From: Lachnospiraceae bacterium
GTDB lineage: Bacteria > Bacillota > Clostridia > Lachnospirales > Lachnospiraceae
Assembly (NCBI GenBank): GCA_017450485.1
Contig: JAFSTN010000025.1
Coordinates: 1-64,000 of the forward strand
Reading direction: 5' to 3'
DNA length: 64,000 nt
The notes under the pieces were generated by a model. It saw only the letters and a list, made by a program, of their open reading frames with translations. It had not been told where the DNA came from and did not search any database. A program made the translations under genes and the position numbers. This document shows, in pieces, positions 16,679 to 25,887 of this stretch (its first letter is position 1; the number at the start of each line of letters is the position of its first letter).

Positions 16679-18412
16679 ATGAAAAAGAAACTGAGTATTT
16701 TTGTGTCTTTATCCGTCATTACAGTTCTGCTTGCTTCATGCGGACAACTGCCGGAAAGTGCCGGTGATACTGGTACTGAAACAACGGAGACAGTGCAGGA
16801 GGAAACGGAAGGATCAGGTGAGACAGCGGATTATCCTCAGTCTGACGGTCAGGGATTCAAGACCGATGCTGAGACCGATGGCGACATGGAGGAACTGCAG
16901 GCAGATGCTGATCCGCAGGTCATAGTCAGACAGAAGTTTTACTATGAGGTATCCGACGACGAATACTATAACAATCTGTTGAAGGGTCATGTGCAGATCC
17001 CTCTTTTGTCGGATGCAAGCGCACAGGATTATCCGCTGCTTGCAGCCGCACTGGAAGCGGATGCGGATGATGAGCTCAATACCTTTGAGAATATGGTCGA
17101 CGAAGGGACATCAGAGGTTAAGGAATGGTATAAGGAGATGGATCCGGAAAACTTTTACGGCGGGTTTTATATGACCCGTGATGTTACCGTCAAGAGATCG
17201 GACTCAGAAGTGCTCAGCATGTTCTTGTATGAAACTCAGTATGCCGGCGGTGCTCATGGAATATACGGAAATAAACCTCTTAATTATGATGTGCAGACAG
17301 GTGACAGACTTGAGCTTGAAGACGTACTCACGGCTACGGATGGTTTGAACGATCTGATCAAAAACGAACTGGAGAGAAAGTATGCCGATGATCCCGATAT
17401 GTTCTTCGATCTGGATGAAAGCCTTTCTCATTATACGGCCGGCAGTGTTTCCGTGGATCAGGATGCCTCAGGTGATGATTATGAGGTGGCCTATACATGG
17501 GCACTGACTCATGAAGGGCTTGAACTGTATTTCGGACCGTATGAGCTTGCGGCCTATGCTGCGGGAGCACAGACAGTTGTGCTTAAGTATGATGACTACC
17601 CCGATCTGTTTGAACAGAAGTATCTGCCGGCAGACAAGAATGCCGGATATATCGTGTTTTTTGACCGATATACGGGAGATTACGATGTGGACGGCGACGG
17701 TAAAAGTGATTATATAGGCCTTGATAATGTCTATGAGGACGACGACTATGAGAATCCGACCGGCCTCTCTGTTTATCTGAATGATGAGACCGTAGAGTTT
17801 ACGTTGGAAAACGGCCCGGCGATTCCCGAAGAAGCCGGGGGATATTATGTGCATACATCCGACGGCAGAAGCCTGCTCTATGTGATATCTCCGTCCTACA
17901 GTGATTACAATGATATGGTGTTTTTCGACATATCAGACGGAAAACTCAAACTCATCGATACCGACTGCAAACCGTCGTTCTATATTGATGATGATGAGGA
18001 CGGAACGTCCTATAAGCGGTTTATTCTTTACGATCCCGACGATATGCAGTTTTCCGACAGGTTTGATGTGATAACCACTTTTCTGGGATTCAGATCATAT
18101 CATGTCGGGAGTGACGGGAGCCCTGAGACGAATGAAGAGATATACACCATATACAGTAACGGAGGATGGGAACCTATCACCGCGATCAAATCATTTGAGG
18201 CGGAATGCATAGACGGTGATACTCCGGAGAACATAACCATTGACGTCGGGGAGACGTTTGAGCTTACGTCGACGGACGGAAAGACATATGTGGATGCCCG
18301 GCTTTCGGACGGACGCATGGTCAGGCTGTATTTCGAAGGCAGGGGCATGGAGCTTAAGATCAATGGTCAGGATGCACAGAACCTGTTCAAAGAGCTGATG
18401 TATTCGGGTTGA
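16679..18412 (+). CDS. Lipoprotein with DUF3298/RsiV-like domain
   Basis: This 577-residue exported lipoprotein has a Lys-rich signal peptide and lipobox LLAS-C (Cys21), followed by an acidic, Ser/Thr-rich linker to about residue 80. The segment YAGGAHGIYGNKPLNYD with a preceding beta-rich stretch (about 95-290) fits the DUF4163-DUF3298 (RsiV C-terminal) fold. A later D-x-D-x-D-G motif (DVDGDGKSD) at about 340 resembles an EF-hand-like calcium loop of the kind common in secreted Lachnospiraceae proteins. A well placed CAAGGAGAG ribosome site precedes it. It is followed closely by two more envelope genes. The ligand or role is unknown. Confidence 0.78.
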   Translation: MKKKLSIFVSLSVITVLLASCGQLPESAGDTGTETTETVQEETEGSGETADYPQSDGQGFKTDAETDGDMEELQADADPQVIVRQKFYYEVSDDEYYNNLLKGHVQIPLLSDASAQDYPLLAAALEADADDELNTFENMVDEGTSEVKEWYKEMDPENFYGGFYMTRDVTVKRSDSEVLSMFLYETQYAGGAHGIYGNKPLNYDVQTGDRLELEDVLTATDGLNDLIKNELERKYADDPDMFFDLDESLSHYTAGSVSVDQDASGDDYEVAYTWALTHEGLELYFGPYELAAYAAGAQTVVLKYDDYPDLFEQKYLPADKNAGYIVFFDRYTGDYDVDGDGKSDYIGLDNVYEDDDYENPTGLSVYLNDETVEFTLENGPAIPEEAGGYYVHTSDGRSLLYVISPSYSDYNDMVFFDISDGKLKLIDTDCKPSFYIDDDEDGTSYKRFILYDPDDMQFSDRFDVITTFLGFRSYHVGSDGSPETNEEIYTIYSNGGWEPITAIKSFEAECIDGDTPENITIDVGETFELTSTDGKTYVDARLSDGRMVRLYFEGRGMELKINGQDAQNLFKELMYSG

Positions 18413-18438
18413 CCTCCGGACGGTAAAGGAGCTTCGTT

Positions 18439-19032
18439 ATGCACAGGATCAGTAAAGGTGAATACGGATACATATCATATGCGCGTAAAATGGCGATCAT
18501 CCGTACTGTCGTCATGTTTGTGCTGTGTCTGGCGGTATTTGCCATAGGGTATCTGACTACAGGTACCCGTAAGAACCTTCTGACGATCGTGGCGGTACTC
18601 GGCTGTCTGCCTGCATCCAAAAGTCTGGTAAACGTGATCATGTTTATGAGAGCGCACGGATGCAGCCCGGAAGCCAAAGAGAAAATAGAGTCTCAGATCG
18701 GACCTGCCGAAGAAGCAGGCTCATTTCCCTATGCCGGGGCATATGATCTGTATCTGACTTCTTATCAGACCAACTATCCCATATCGCATGTTCTGGCTGG
18801 AAGAGGGATGGTAACGGGATTATGTGAGGCTGCGGGTGTCGATGCGCCAGCATGCGAGAAGCATATTGATGAACACCTTAAGGCCGACGGTATCAAAGAT
18901 CTGACGGTTAAGATTTACACCGATATTGATAAATATACTTCAAGAATAAAAGCCATGACCGAACTGGAAGAACGCGAAGGTGATATGGGCGGTGTCGACG
19001 TTTTAGCTACGCTCAAGGCAATCTCGCTATAG
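18439..19032 (+). CDS. Small membrane protein of unknown function, 197 aa
   Basis: Two predicted membrane helices lie near residues 20-42 and 46-70, followed by a soluble alpha/beta domain of about 125 residues without any motif I recognise. The first 15 residues are basic and should be cytosolic, so the C-terminal domain is also cytosolic (positive-inside rule). It lies between two large lipoprotein genes, 26 nt after one and 15 nt before the next, with good ribosome sites at each, and so probably forms an operon with them. Confidence 0.7.
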   Translation: MHRISKGEYGYISYARKMAIIRTVVMFVLCLAVFAIGYLTTGTRKNLLTIVAVLGCLPASKSLVNVIMFMRAHGCSPEAKEKIESQIGPAEEAGSFPYAGAYDLYLTSYQTNYPISHVLAGRGMVTGLCEAAGVDAPACEKHIDEHLKADGIKDLTVKIYTDIDKYTSRIKAMTELEEREGDMGGVDVLATLKAISL

Positions 19033-19047
19033 GGGAGGATAGAAGTT

Positions 19048-21597
19048 ATGTATGGTAAATCGATCAAAAAGATGATAACTGCCATGATCATTACGGTATG
19101 TCTCGCATTCGTATTTACGGGCTGCGGTCCGAAGAAACCGGAAGATGTATCCGTGCCTGAACAGTCAGCGGAAGATGAGACTGCGGAGGCTGCACAGGGA
19201 AATGATGTCGATCAGGAGCAGAACACCGACCTGATCGATACGGCAATAGACATCAGTTCGGAAAAGGATATGTTCGACTTTCTGACCGGCGAATGGATAA
19301 TGGAGGACACCGTAGGAGGCAAGGAAATCGGTCAGCTTACTATAAATCCGACAGGCGGGATAGTATATGAGCGTCTCTCTGACGGGCTTAAATGCGAGGG
19401 TAACATGTTCCTTTCGAGATTCTCCAACAGTCTCGGTGATGCAGACAGGGATTCGAACAAAAACAGTCTGACTTCATATGAGTTTTCGTTTTATGACATA
19501 CCGGACGGGTTCAGCATTCAGGATACCATGTATGATAACCCCGGAAAAGAAACGGCGGGTGGTAATTTCTATATAGGACGCTGCGGAGGAGAGGACTTCC
19601 TGTATCTGACGTTCATTGCTAACGGGGACAGCTTCATATTCTATGAGATGTTCCAGGATGCCGACAGGATCGCGCAGGAGATAAGCGAATCGGATAATTA
19701 TATGGTACAGGGCGACTGGGTTCTGCACAGAGCGAATGACGGGCAAGACGGAACGGAACTGCCGGCTGCAGGTGATTTCTATGCATGGGCATGGAAACAG
19801 GCCGACGATACTCTGTGGCTGCAGCCCATGGAATCTCAGACTTTTGAGACCTATGAGGAATACACTCTCAGGCATTATACTGCCGGGTATTTTGAAGAAA
19901 TGAGTGATATCCGGATCGGGGCCTATCATCTGAGCGATGATACCGATATGACCATGGTGCTCAAAAAGGATAACGTCCATACGGAGTATCCTCTTGCGAT
20001 GTATAAGGTGAAAACGGACATGAAAGGTAACATACAGTCCATGGAGGATGTGCCTTTCTCGTATTACGGATTATATGACATGGGAGATCTGGAGCCCGAG
20101 TTCAGTTATGATGACGGACTGACATTCACGTATAACGGCGGTAAGTATGATCTGGCAGATTATGATACCGTATCAAATGCCATCATGGATATGTACAGAG
20201 TGGGTGAATGGATCGTGATCGAGACTCATGTCAACCCGCATGTAGGTCAGTATTATCTGCTCAACATCTATACCGGAAATATTGAGAGAGTGATAACCGG
20301 TGCGGGGCTTACCTGGCGCGGAGATGATCTGACTACAGCCGTCTACTCCGCATATGATACCGTATACAACTATAAAGATCACGTGATAGGCACGACCGAT
20401 GGAGCAGCCGAGGTGGCTGAACTGTCCTTCGGAGAGGATGGACCTCTGGTCGTTGCCGAGGATTTTAACGGCAGAGAATACTATCTGGATGAGGCACAAG
20501 GTGATGAGGCTATGTACAGATATGCATCTTACCTGAGACATCCGACAGCGGTCACATGGAATGATTTTATGGCATATGCACCGAAAGATGCGATCGCTTT
20601 CGTGATCGAAAATCCGCCCGTGGATGTAGGTTATAATCTGACAAGGTTCGAGCAGGTGGATGATACGTCCGATATGCTATATGTTGTTTCGCTTTCGGAC
20701 TGGAGTGATATAGTACTGGATTCCGGAGATATGGATTTTTCGGATACCGGGGAGATGAAGTGGAGATCAAAGTCTCTGATAAACAGCACAAAGCTTAAGC
20801 AGGGCGGTTATCAGGGCTATGGCGTGATCATTCCCGAAGGGATCCCGAATAAATGCATCCATGTCTCGGCCGGCGATAAGGGCGGTATATATCCGGTATC
20901 ACCTGTTTCGGGTGAGAGCGATATAAGCTCGGCGTTCATCACAGCTACAATGAGCGGTGAAGCGGCTTTAGGGGACGTGAACAGCGCCGGAGATACATAC
21001 GATCCTGCGGAGTCCTACTCCGATGAACTGTCAGCTTATGATGCTATACTCAGGAAATACAGGCAGGCACAGAATGAAAAATATACTGAGGATCAGTTAA
21101 GGGAGATGGGGCTTGATACGGAGCTGATACAGCACGCGTGGCCCTGGGCAGCTTCAGAGGATGCCGTTAAGTTCCTGATATATGATCTGAATGAAGACGA
21201 GATCCCGGAGCTGATCATCACATACTATGACTATATAATCGATATTTACGGGTTCAACGGTGAGAGTGCGATCCAGTCATACAGCTGTATGTATCGTGCA
21301 CAGGCTGAGCTCTACAGGGGAGGTTATCTGATGGAGCTGTTCTCCGGAACAGCTGCGGACGGTACGGTCACCTGGTATAAGTACAATCCTGCTTTGGCTG
21401 ATTTCATACCGCTGTGTAAGTCAACCTATCTCCTGAATGATTCGGGAAAAGGAGTCACCAGATACTATGATTATTCACCCATGGGAGATGAAAAGGAGAT
21501 ATCGGAACAGGTATTTAAAGATATGATCCCGGATGAGAGTACCGGGCTGACTCTCCCGGAAGGAACACTTTTGGCTGAATTCAACGGGTTGAACTGA
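19048..21597 (+). CDS. Large lipoprotein of unknown function
   Basis: The protein has 849 residues. It has a signal peptide with lipobox FTG-C (Cys26) and an acidic linker (about 30-65). Two or more beta-rich repeats of similar build follow: the segments FDFLTGEWIMEDTVGG and later MVQGDWVLHRANDG both open with a G-E/D-W motif and resemble lipocalin-like ligand-binding modules. The last 170 residues contain IYDLNEDEIPELIITYY, an EF-hand-like D-x-N-x-D-x-x-P-E-L motif common in Lachnospiraceae surface proteins of unknown role. It is the third gene of the envelope operon and lies just upstream of the RluA-type gene. Confidence 0.72.
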   Translation: MYGKSIKKMITAMIITVCLAFVFTGCGPKKPEDVSVPEQSAEDETAEAAQGNDVDQEQNTDLIDTAIDISSEKDMFDFLTGEWIMEDTVGGKEIGQLTINPTGGIVYERLSDGLKCEGNMFLSRFSNSLGDADRDSNKNSLTSYEFSFYDIPDGFSIQDTMYDNPGKETAGGNFYIGRCGGEDFLYLTFIANGDSFIFYEMFQDADRIAQEISESDNYMVQGDWVLHRANDGQDGTELPAAGDFYAWAWKQADDTLWLQPMESQTFETYEEYTLRHYTAGYFEEMSDIRIGAYHLSDDTDMTMVLKKDNVHTEYPLAMYKVKTDMKGNIQSMEDVPFSYYGLYDMGDLEPEFSYDDGLTFTYNGGKYDLADYDTVSNAIMDMYRVGEWIVIETHVNPHVGQYYLLNIYTGNIERVITGAGLTWRGDDLTTAVYSAYDTVYNYKDHVIGTTDGAAEVAELSFGEDGPLVVAEDFNGREYYLDEAQGDEAMYRYASYLRHPTAVTWNDFMAYAPKDAIAFVIENPPVDVGYNLTRFEQVDDTSDMLYVVSLSDWSDIVLDSGDMDFSDTGEMKWRSKSLINSTKLKQGGYQGYGVIIPEGIPNKCIHVSAGDKGGIYPVSPVSGESDISSAFITATMSGEAALGDVNSAGDTYDPAESYSDELSAYDAILRKYRQAQNEKYTEDQLREMGLDTELIQHAWPWAASEDAVKFLIYDLNEDEIPELIITYYDYIIDIYGFNGESAIQSYSCMYRAQAELYRGGYLMELFSGTAADGTVTWYKYNPALADFIPLCKSTYLLNDSGKGVTRYYDYSPMGDEKEISEQVFKDMIPDESTGLTLPEGTLLAEFNGLN

Positions 21598-21600
21598 TTT

Positions 21601-22641
21601 ATGCAGAAGATCACGGTATCTCATGCGGAAGCCGGACGCAGGCTCGATAATTACCTGATCAAAGCACTGCCCGGTGGCGGGCTGTCTTTTGTACACAAGA
21701 TGCTGCGCAAAAAAAACATAACCGTAAACGGACGCAAGTGCGAGGGGAATTACAGACTGGCCGAGGGCGATGAGATATGCATGTTTTTCTCTGATGAGAC
21801 ATATTCGAAACTGCTTAAAGAAAGGCCGGATCCGACTTCCGAGAATGATTCTGAAATCTATAAAAAAGCATACGCTTCGATACACGGAATAGAGATCGTA
21901 TACGAGGATGATGATTTTATCTTCATAGATAAACCGAGTGGGGTTCTTTCGCAACAGGGATCGACCTCGGACTTATCCGTCAATGAATGGCTTGTCGGTT
22001 ATCTGATGGATAAAGGTGTCGTTACAGCAGATTCGCTTAAGACATTTAAGCCGGCTTTTGCAAACAGACTTGATCGCAATACATCCGGTCTCATGCTCGG
22101 CGGCAGGTCTCTTAAATCGCTGCAGCTGCTCAGTGAGATGCTGCGTGACAGGAGCCTGCAGAAGTATTATCTGTGTCTGGCGGAGGGACACCCTGATGAC
22201 AGATTACCGGTAACAGAGGACGGATATACGGAAATATACGGCTATCTGGTCAAGGATCATGACAGAAATACCGTAAAGGTATACCGTGACAAAGCGGAGG
22301 CATTAAAATGCGCAGGCCGGGGGGCATCGGAAATCCATACGGGTTTCAGACTTGTCCGGCTGTCCGGAGATGACAGAATGGTCCTGGAGGTAGAACTTTA
22401 TACCGGTAAGTCCCATCAGATACGTGCGCAGCTGTCGGCACTCGGACACCCGATAACCGGTGATCCCAAATACGGTTCGAGTAATGTGCGTTCCGCGGAC
22501 AGTGACCGCTCCGGACGGGATAAGAACAGAGGCCAGCTTTTGCATGCATACCGGGTTGTTTTTCCGGAGCTTCCCGGGTGGCCTGCTGTCAGCGGACGTG
22601 AATTCCGTACAAAGAGATATAAAGAGGGGCAATATGCTTAA
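21601..22641 (+). CDS. RluA-family 23S rRNA pseudouridine synthase
   Basis: The protein has 346 residues with an N-terminal S4 RNA-binding domain (GRRLDNYLIKALPGGGLSFVHKMLRKKNITVNG, in two parts) and an RluA catalytic domain. The catalytic Asp is in NRLDRNTSGL at about 157-166, and the KYY motif (LQKYYLCLAEG) follows. The late GKSHQIRAQLSALGHPI is the RluC/RluD-type uridine-binding segment. It probably modifies large-subunit rRNA like RluC or RluD. The target position cannot be told. The gene overlaps the following response-regulator gene by 8 nt. It starts 3 nt after the preceding stop codon with no clear ribosome site. Confidence 0.92.
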   Translation: MQKITVSHAEAGRRLDNYLIKALPGGGLSFVHKMLRKKNITVNGRKCEGNYRLAEGDEICMFFSDETYSKLLKERPDPTSENDSEIYKKAYASIHGIEIVYEDDDFIFIDKPSGVLSQQGSTSDLSVNEWLVGYLMDKGVVTADSLKTFKPAFANRLDRNTSGLMLGGRSLKSLQLLSEMLRDRSLQKYYLCLAEGHPDDRLPVTEDGYTEIYGYLVKDHDRNTVKVYRDKAEALKCAGRGASEIHTGFRLVRLSGDDRMVLEVELYTGKSHQIRAQLSALGHPITGDPKYGSSNVRSADSDRSGRDKNRGQLLHAYRVVFPELPGWPAVSGREFRTKRYKEGQYA

Positions 22642-24253
22642 AGTTTTTTTGGTAGAAGACGAATATGTGGTCCGTGAAGGGATCAAGAATATCGATTGGA
22701 ATGCTCACGGGTATGAGTTTTGCGGAGAAGCATCCGACGGTGAGATCGCATTGCCTTTGATCCGCAAGGCACAGCCCGATATAGTCATTACGGATATCAA
22801 GATGCCGTTTATGGACGGCCTGGAGCTGGCCGGACAGATCCGCAAGGAATATCCTGATATCGAAATCATCATTCTTTCGGGCTACGAAGAATTCGGATTT
22901 GCACAGGAAGCGATCTCTCTCGGTGTATCCAAATACCTGACCAAGCCTATAGGCGCACAGGATCTTCTGAAGGAGATGGATGAGATCAGAGAGGCTGTGG
23001 AACAGAAGAAGCTTGACAAGGAAATATCTCTTAGGTATCAGCGTGATATGGAAGAGGATACCATCAAAAACCGCAAGGAATTCTTTAATGAACTTGTGAG
23101 CGGTAACAGCACGGTTTCGGAACTGCTGGCCCGGTCGGATAACCTGGGGCTCGACCTGCGTGCATCGGTATACTGCATATTGCTGTGCACATCATATATC
23201 GATACTCAGGGTCAGGATGAATATGAGATCTCGTATCATGAGATGTATACCAGACTGCATGAATGGGCTGAGAGCAGGACGGATATATTCATCATGTTTA
23301 ATCGGGATATCGATGGTATGGCTGTGTTGTTCAAGGCTGATGATCCCGAGACACTGAAGAAGAATATCGAAGTATCCTGCCGGGAGTTCGTCGACATCGT
23401 ATCGGGATATGATCATATCAGATACTACAGCGGCATCGGTTGCCCGGTGAAGCGCCTGAGCGAGCTCGGAAGGAGTTTTGATGTAGCAAGCGCGGCATAT
23501 GCGCACAGGTATTTCGACAAGACCAACCGTATCGTAAATGGCGAAGATTCTTCTTTTGAGATAGTATCGGAAAACGGATCTGGAGAAGAAGATATAGAAT
23601 TGGGTGCTATAGACGCACGCAGGCTTGATCGTGAAGGCTTGATCCATTTCATCAAGACGGGTGACAGAGCCGAGTGTGATTACTTTGTGGATGAATTTAT
23701 AGACAATGCGTGCGGTGATGCACTTCAATCCATGCTGTTCAGACAGTATGTAACTATGGATGTGTATTTTGCCATAGTAGATTTCGTGACCGGATTAGGA
23801 TACGGCAAGGACAGCATAGAGGCTCCGGATGCAGGTATGAATGTGGCTTCGTCGGTCGATACGGTCAGAGATTACTGCAAGAGTCTGCTGCTTGGCGCAA
23901 TAGACATGCGTGAGACCGTTTCGCACAGCAAATACAAGGATGTGACGGATAATGTGATCCGCTATATTGAAGAGCATTATGCGGATGAAGATCTTTCTTT
24001 AAATATCCTTGCAGAATATGTTCGTTTCTCTCCCAACCATCTGAGTATGATATTCAGTCAGGAGACAGGCGAGACCTTCAGCAAGTATCTAATCGAATAC
24101 CGTATAGGCAAGGCAAAGGAAGCGCTTAAATGCACTTCGCTCAAGAGTTCCGAAATCGCCATGCAGGTCGGATATCGCGATCCGCATTACTTCTCATATA
24201 TGTTCAAAAAGGTCACCGGTATGACACCGACTCAGTACAGGGAAGGTAAGTGA
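22634..24253 (+). CDS. YesN-like response regulator with AraC-type DNA-binding domain
   Basis: ATG 22634 begins LKVFLVEDEYVVREGI, the normal receiver start, preceded by GAGGGG. The longer upstream frame is only the shadow of the preceding gene. The 539-residue protein has a receiver domain (1-120) with phospho-acceptor Asp54 in VITDIKMPFMDG and Lys in YLTKPI. The central region of about 300 residues is divergent, and the C-terminal AraC/XylS double HTH (about 440-539) contains LNILAEYVRFSPNHLSMIF and the signature ending GYRDPHYFSYMFKKVTGMTP. With the overlapping histidine kinase it forms a YesMN-type pair that usually activates adjacent sugar transport genes. The direct repeats at 25731-25780 are its likely binding site. 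Confidence 0.93.
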   Translation: MLKVFLVEDEYVVREGIKNIDWNAHGYEFCGEASDGEIALPLIRKAQPDIVITDIKMPFMDGLELAGQIRKEYPDIEIIILSGYEEFGFAQEAISLGVSKYLTKPIGAQDLLKEMDEIREAVEQKKLDKEISLRYQRDMEEDTIKNRKEFFNELVSGNSTVSELLARSDNLGLDLRASVYCILLCTSYIDTQGQDEYEISYHEMYTRLHEWAESRTDIFIMFNRDIDGMAVLFKADDPETLKKNIEVSCREFVDIVSGYDHIRYYSGIGCPVKRLSELGRSFDVASAAYAHRYFDKTNRIVNGEDSSFEIVSENGSGEEDIELGAIDARRLDREGLIHFIKTGDRAECDYFVDEFIDNACGDALQSMLFRQYVTMDVYFAIVDFVTGLGYGKDSIEAPDAGMNVASSVDTVRDYCKSLLLGAIDMRETVSHSKYKDVTDNVIRYIEEHYADEDLSLNILAEYVRFSPNHLSMIFSQETGETFSKYLIEYRIGKAKEALKCTSLKSSEIAMQVGYRDPHYFSYMFKKVTGMTPTQYREGK

Positions 24254-25707
24254 GCTTGATAGGCAGACTGAAATCATATTACAGGAATCTAAGTCTGGCG
24301 GATAAGATTAGGTATTCTTATGCCGTAGTGCTGATCCCTATGCTGGTAATCATAGTGATCTGCGTGACGAATCTGTATCTGAATAATGCCAGATATAAGT
24401 ATATGATCGAGTCGGCTGTCGTAGCCGGTGAGTTTTCCCTGGATTTCAAGGAAGACTTTGATTATGAGACATACCTGCTGGTAGTGGAGAATAAGACGGT
24501 GGAGGAGTCCAGCGTTTATTCTCTGCTGGATGAAGCCGAGCGCATAGTGGGTGATCTGGTCGACCTGGCCGACAGTGATGAGGATACGACTCGTCTGTCC
24601 AGTGCCAATCAGTATCTGGAGAATCTTCACAAATACATTGAACGTATAGAGCTGAATCTGGCTACCGGCAACAGATATGAGGAAAACATGATGATCTGGG
24701 AAAACGATGTCCAGATCGTTACAGCGCTGCTCAGTGAGACTCTTAATGAATATATATACTACGAGATAAGAGATATACAAAGCGCCAGAGACCACATACA
24801 GAAGAATACGCTGCTGATCATAAGTCTTACATCCGTTGCGACGATATTGCTGCTGATAGTTACTCTCGTTTTTTCGTATGTCATTCCGAGATCGATCACC
24901 AGACCGATATATGAGATCAGAGATGTCACCAGACAGGTGGCCGACGGCAATCTCGATGTCCGGACACATATAGAGTACGGAGACGAAGTCAGGGAACTGG
25001 GTGAGGCTTTGAATGTAATGATCGAGAGAATAGGTGACCTGCTCGATCAGGTGACGGTTGAACAGGTGAGATTGCGTCATGCCGAGCTGGAGCTTCTTCA
25101 GGCTCAGATCAATCCTCATTTTCTCTATAATACACTGGACACCATCGTATGGCTGGCGGAGACCGGTGAGCAGGCAAGGGTGGTGAGCATGGTGGGGTCT
25201 CTGTCCAAATTCTTCAGGACTTCGCTTAATCAGGGCAAGGATAATATAACCATAGGCGAGGAGCTGCAACACGCGGGGAGCTATCTGGAGATTCAGCAGG
25301 TCAGATATCAGGATATACTCAGCTATGAAATAGATGTTCCGAATGATCTGTGGGGTTACATGATCCCCAAGATCACGATCCAGCCTCTTGTCGAGAATGC
25401 ACTGTATCACGGCATCAAGAATAAGCGCGGGATGGGTACCATCAGGATCTCCGGACGTAAAGGAGAGGACTGCTTCTATATAGACGTGGCGGATGACGGT
25501 ATCGGTATGTCCGAAGACAGACTGGCTCAGATACGCGACAGGATAAACAGATCCGATCCCGACAGCAATGAGATATTCGGGCTGTATAACGTGAATGAGA
25601 GGATCCGCTTAAGAGCGGGTGACGGATACGGCATCTCCATTGAGAGCAGTTATGGAAATGGTACCGTGGTAACCGTCAAACTACCATATGTAGTGCATGG
25701 TGACTGA
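24250..25707 (+). CDS. YesM-like sensor histidine kinase
   Basis: The protein has 485 residues. It starts at GTG 24250, overlapping the stop of the regulator gene by 4 nt, with AGGGAAGG upstream. It has a membrane helix at about 20-42, an extracytoplasmic sensing region of about 150 residues, a second helix at about 190-212, a HAMP domain (PRSITRPIYEIRDVTRQV) and a His_kinase (PF06580-type) domain with phospho-acceptor His290 in INPHFLYNTLDTIV. The ATPase has N box VENALYHGIKNK and G box DVADDGIGMS. Kinases of this class often sense sugars through a periplasmic binding protein. The first substrate-binding protein downstream is the obvious candidate (inference). Confidence 0.94.
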   Translation: MSLIGRLKSYYRNLSLADKIRYSYAVVLIPMLVIIVICVTNLYLNNARYKYMIESAVVAGEFSLDFKEDFDYETYLLVVENKTVEESSVYSLLDEAERIVGDLVDLADSDEDTTRLSSANQYLENLHKYIERIELNLATGNRYEENMMIWENDVQIVTALLSETLNEYIYYEIRDIQSARDHIQKNTLLIISLTSVATILLLIVTLVFSYVIPRSITRPIYEIRDVTRQVADGNLDVRTHIEYGDEVRELGEALNVMIERIGDLLDQVTVEQVRLRHAELELLQAQINPHFLYNTLDTIVWLAETGEQARVVSMVGSLSKFFRTSLNQGKDNITIGEELQHAGSYLEIQQVRYQDILSYEIDVPNDLWGYMIPKITIQPLVENALYHGIKNKRGMGTIRISGRKGEDCFYIDVADDGIGMSEDRLAQIRDRINRSDPDSNEIFGLYNVNERIRLRAGDGYGISIESSYGNGTVVTVKLPYVVHGD

Positions 25708-25730
25708 ATCAGTAACAAAATAAACTGCAT

Positions 25731-25780
25731 TCGTAGAATAATCAACTTCTTCGGTCCTGCTCGTAGGATCATCAACTTTC
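25731..25780 (+). promoter_or_regulatory. Direct-repeat operator upstream of the sugar-binding protein gene
   Basis: Two 20-bp copies, TCGTAGAATAATCAACTTCT (25731-25750) and TCGTAGGATCATCAACTTTC (25761-25780), differ at four positions and lie 30 bp apart, three helical turns. The second ends 16 bp before the -35 box. This is the classic layout for an activator of the AraC/YesN class, whose gene lies immediately upstream. Binding is inferred. Confidence 0.65.
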
Positions 25781-25796
25781 TCCTGAGAAAACTTTA

Positions 25797-25825
25797 TTTA
25801 TATCTATGAATACACCTCATATAAT
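25797..25825 (+). promoter_or_regulatory. Promoter of the sugar ABC transporter operon
   Basis: TTTATA (25797-25802) and a perfect TATAAT (25820-25825) are spaced 17 nt. The weak -35 fits an activator-dependent promoter. The resulting leader begins near 25832 and contains AAAGGA/TCCTTT (25835-25840/25845-25850), a stable hairpin at or near the mRNA 5' end that competes with GACCAT/ATGGTC (25828-25833/25841-25846). Confidence 0.62.
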
Positions 25826-25887
25826 GAGACCATCAAAGGAATGGTCCTTTGGGTGAGACTTTCTTTATAAACAGGAGGAAACAATTT

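Noticed and set aside
22460..22633. Upstream extension of the response-regulator frame
   Set aside because: The receiver domain begins exactly at ATG 22634 behind GAGGGG. The extension is out-of-frame coding DNA of the RluA-type gene.
24289..25410. Long open frame of 373 codons on the - strand opposite the histidine kinase gene
   Set aside because: It lies wholly inside a gene with clear HAMP, phospho-His and ATPase motifs. The antisense product has no recognisable domain and reflects codon bias of the sense gene.
25731..25780. Two 20-bp repeats considered as a short CRISPR or transposon remnant
   Set aside because: There are only two imperfect copies with a 10-bp gap and no cas genes. The position before a promoter fits an operator.
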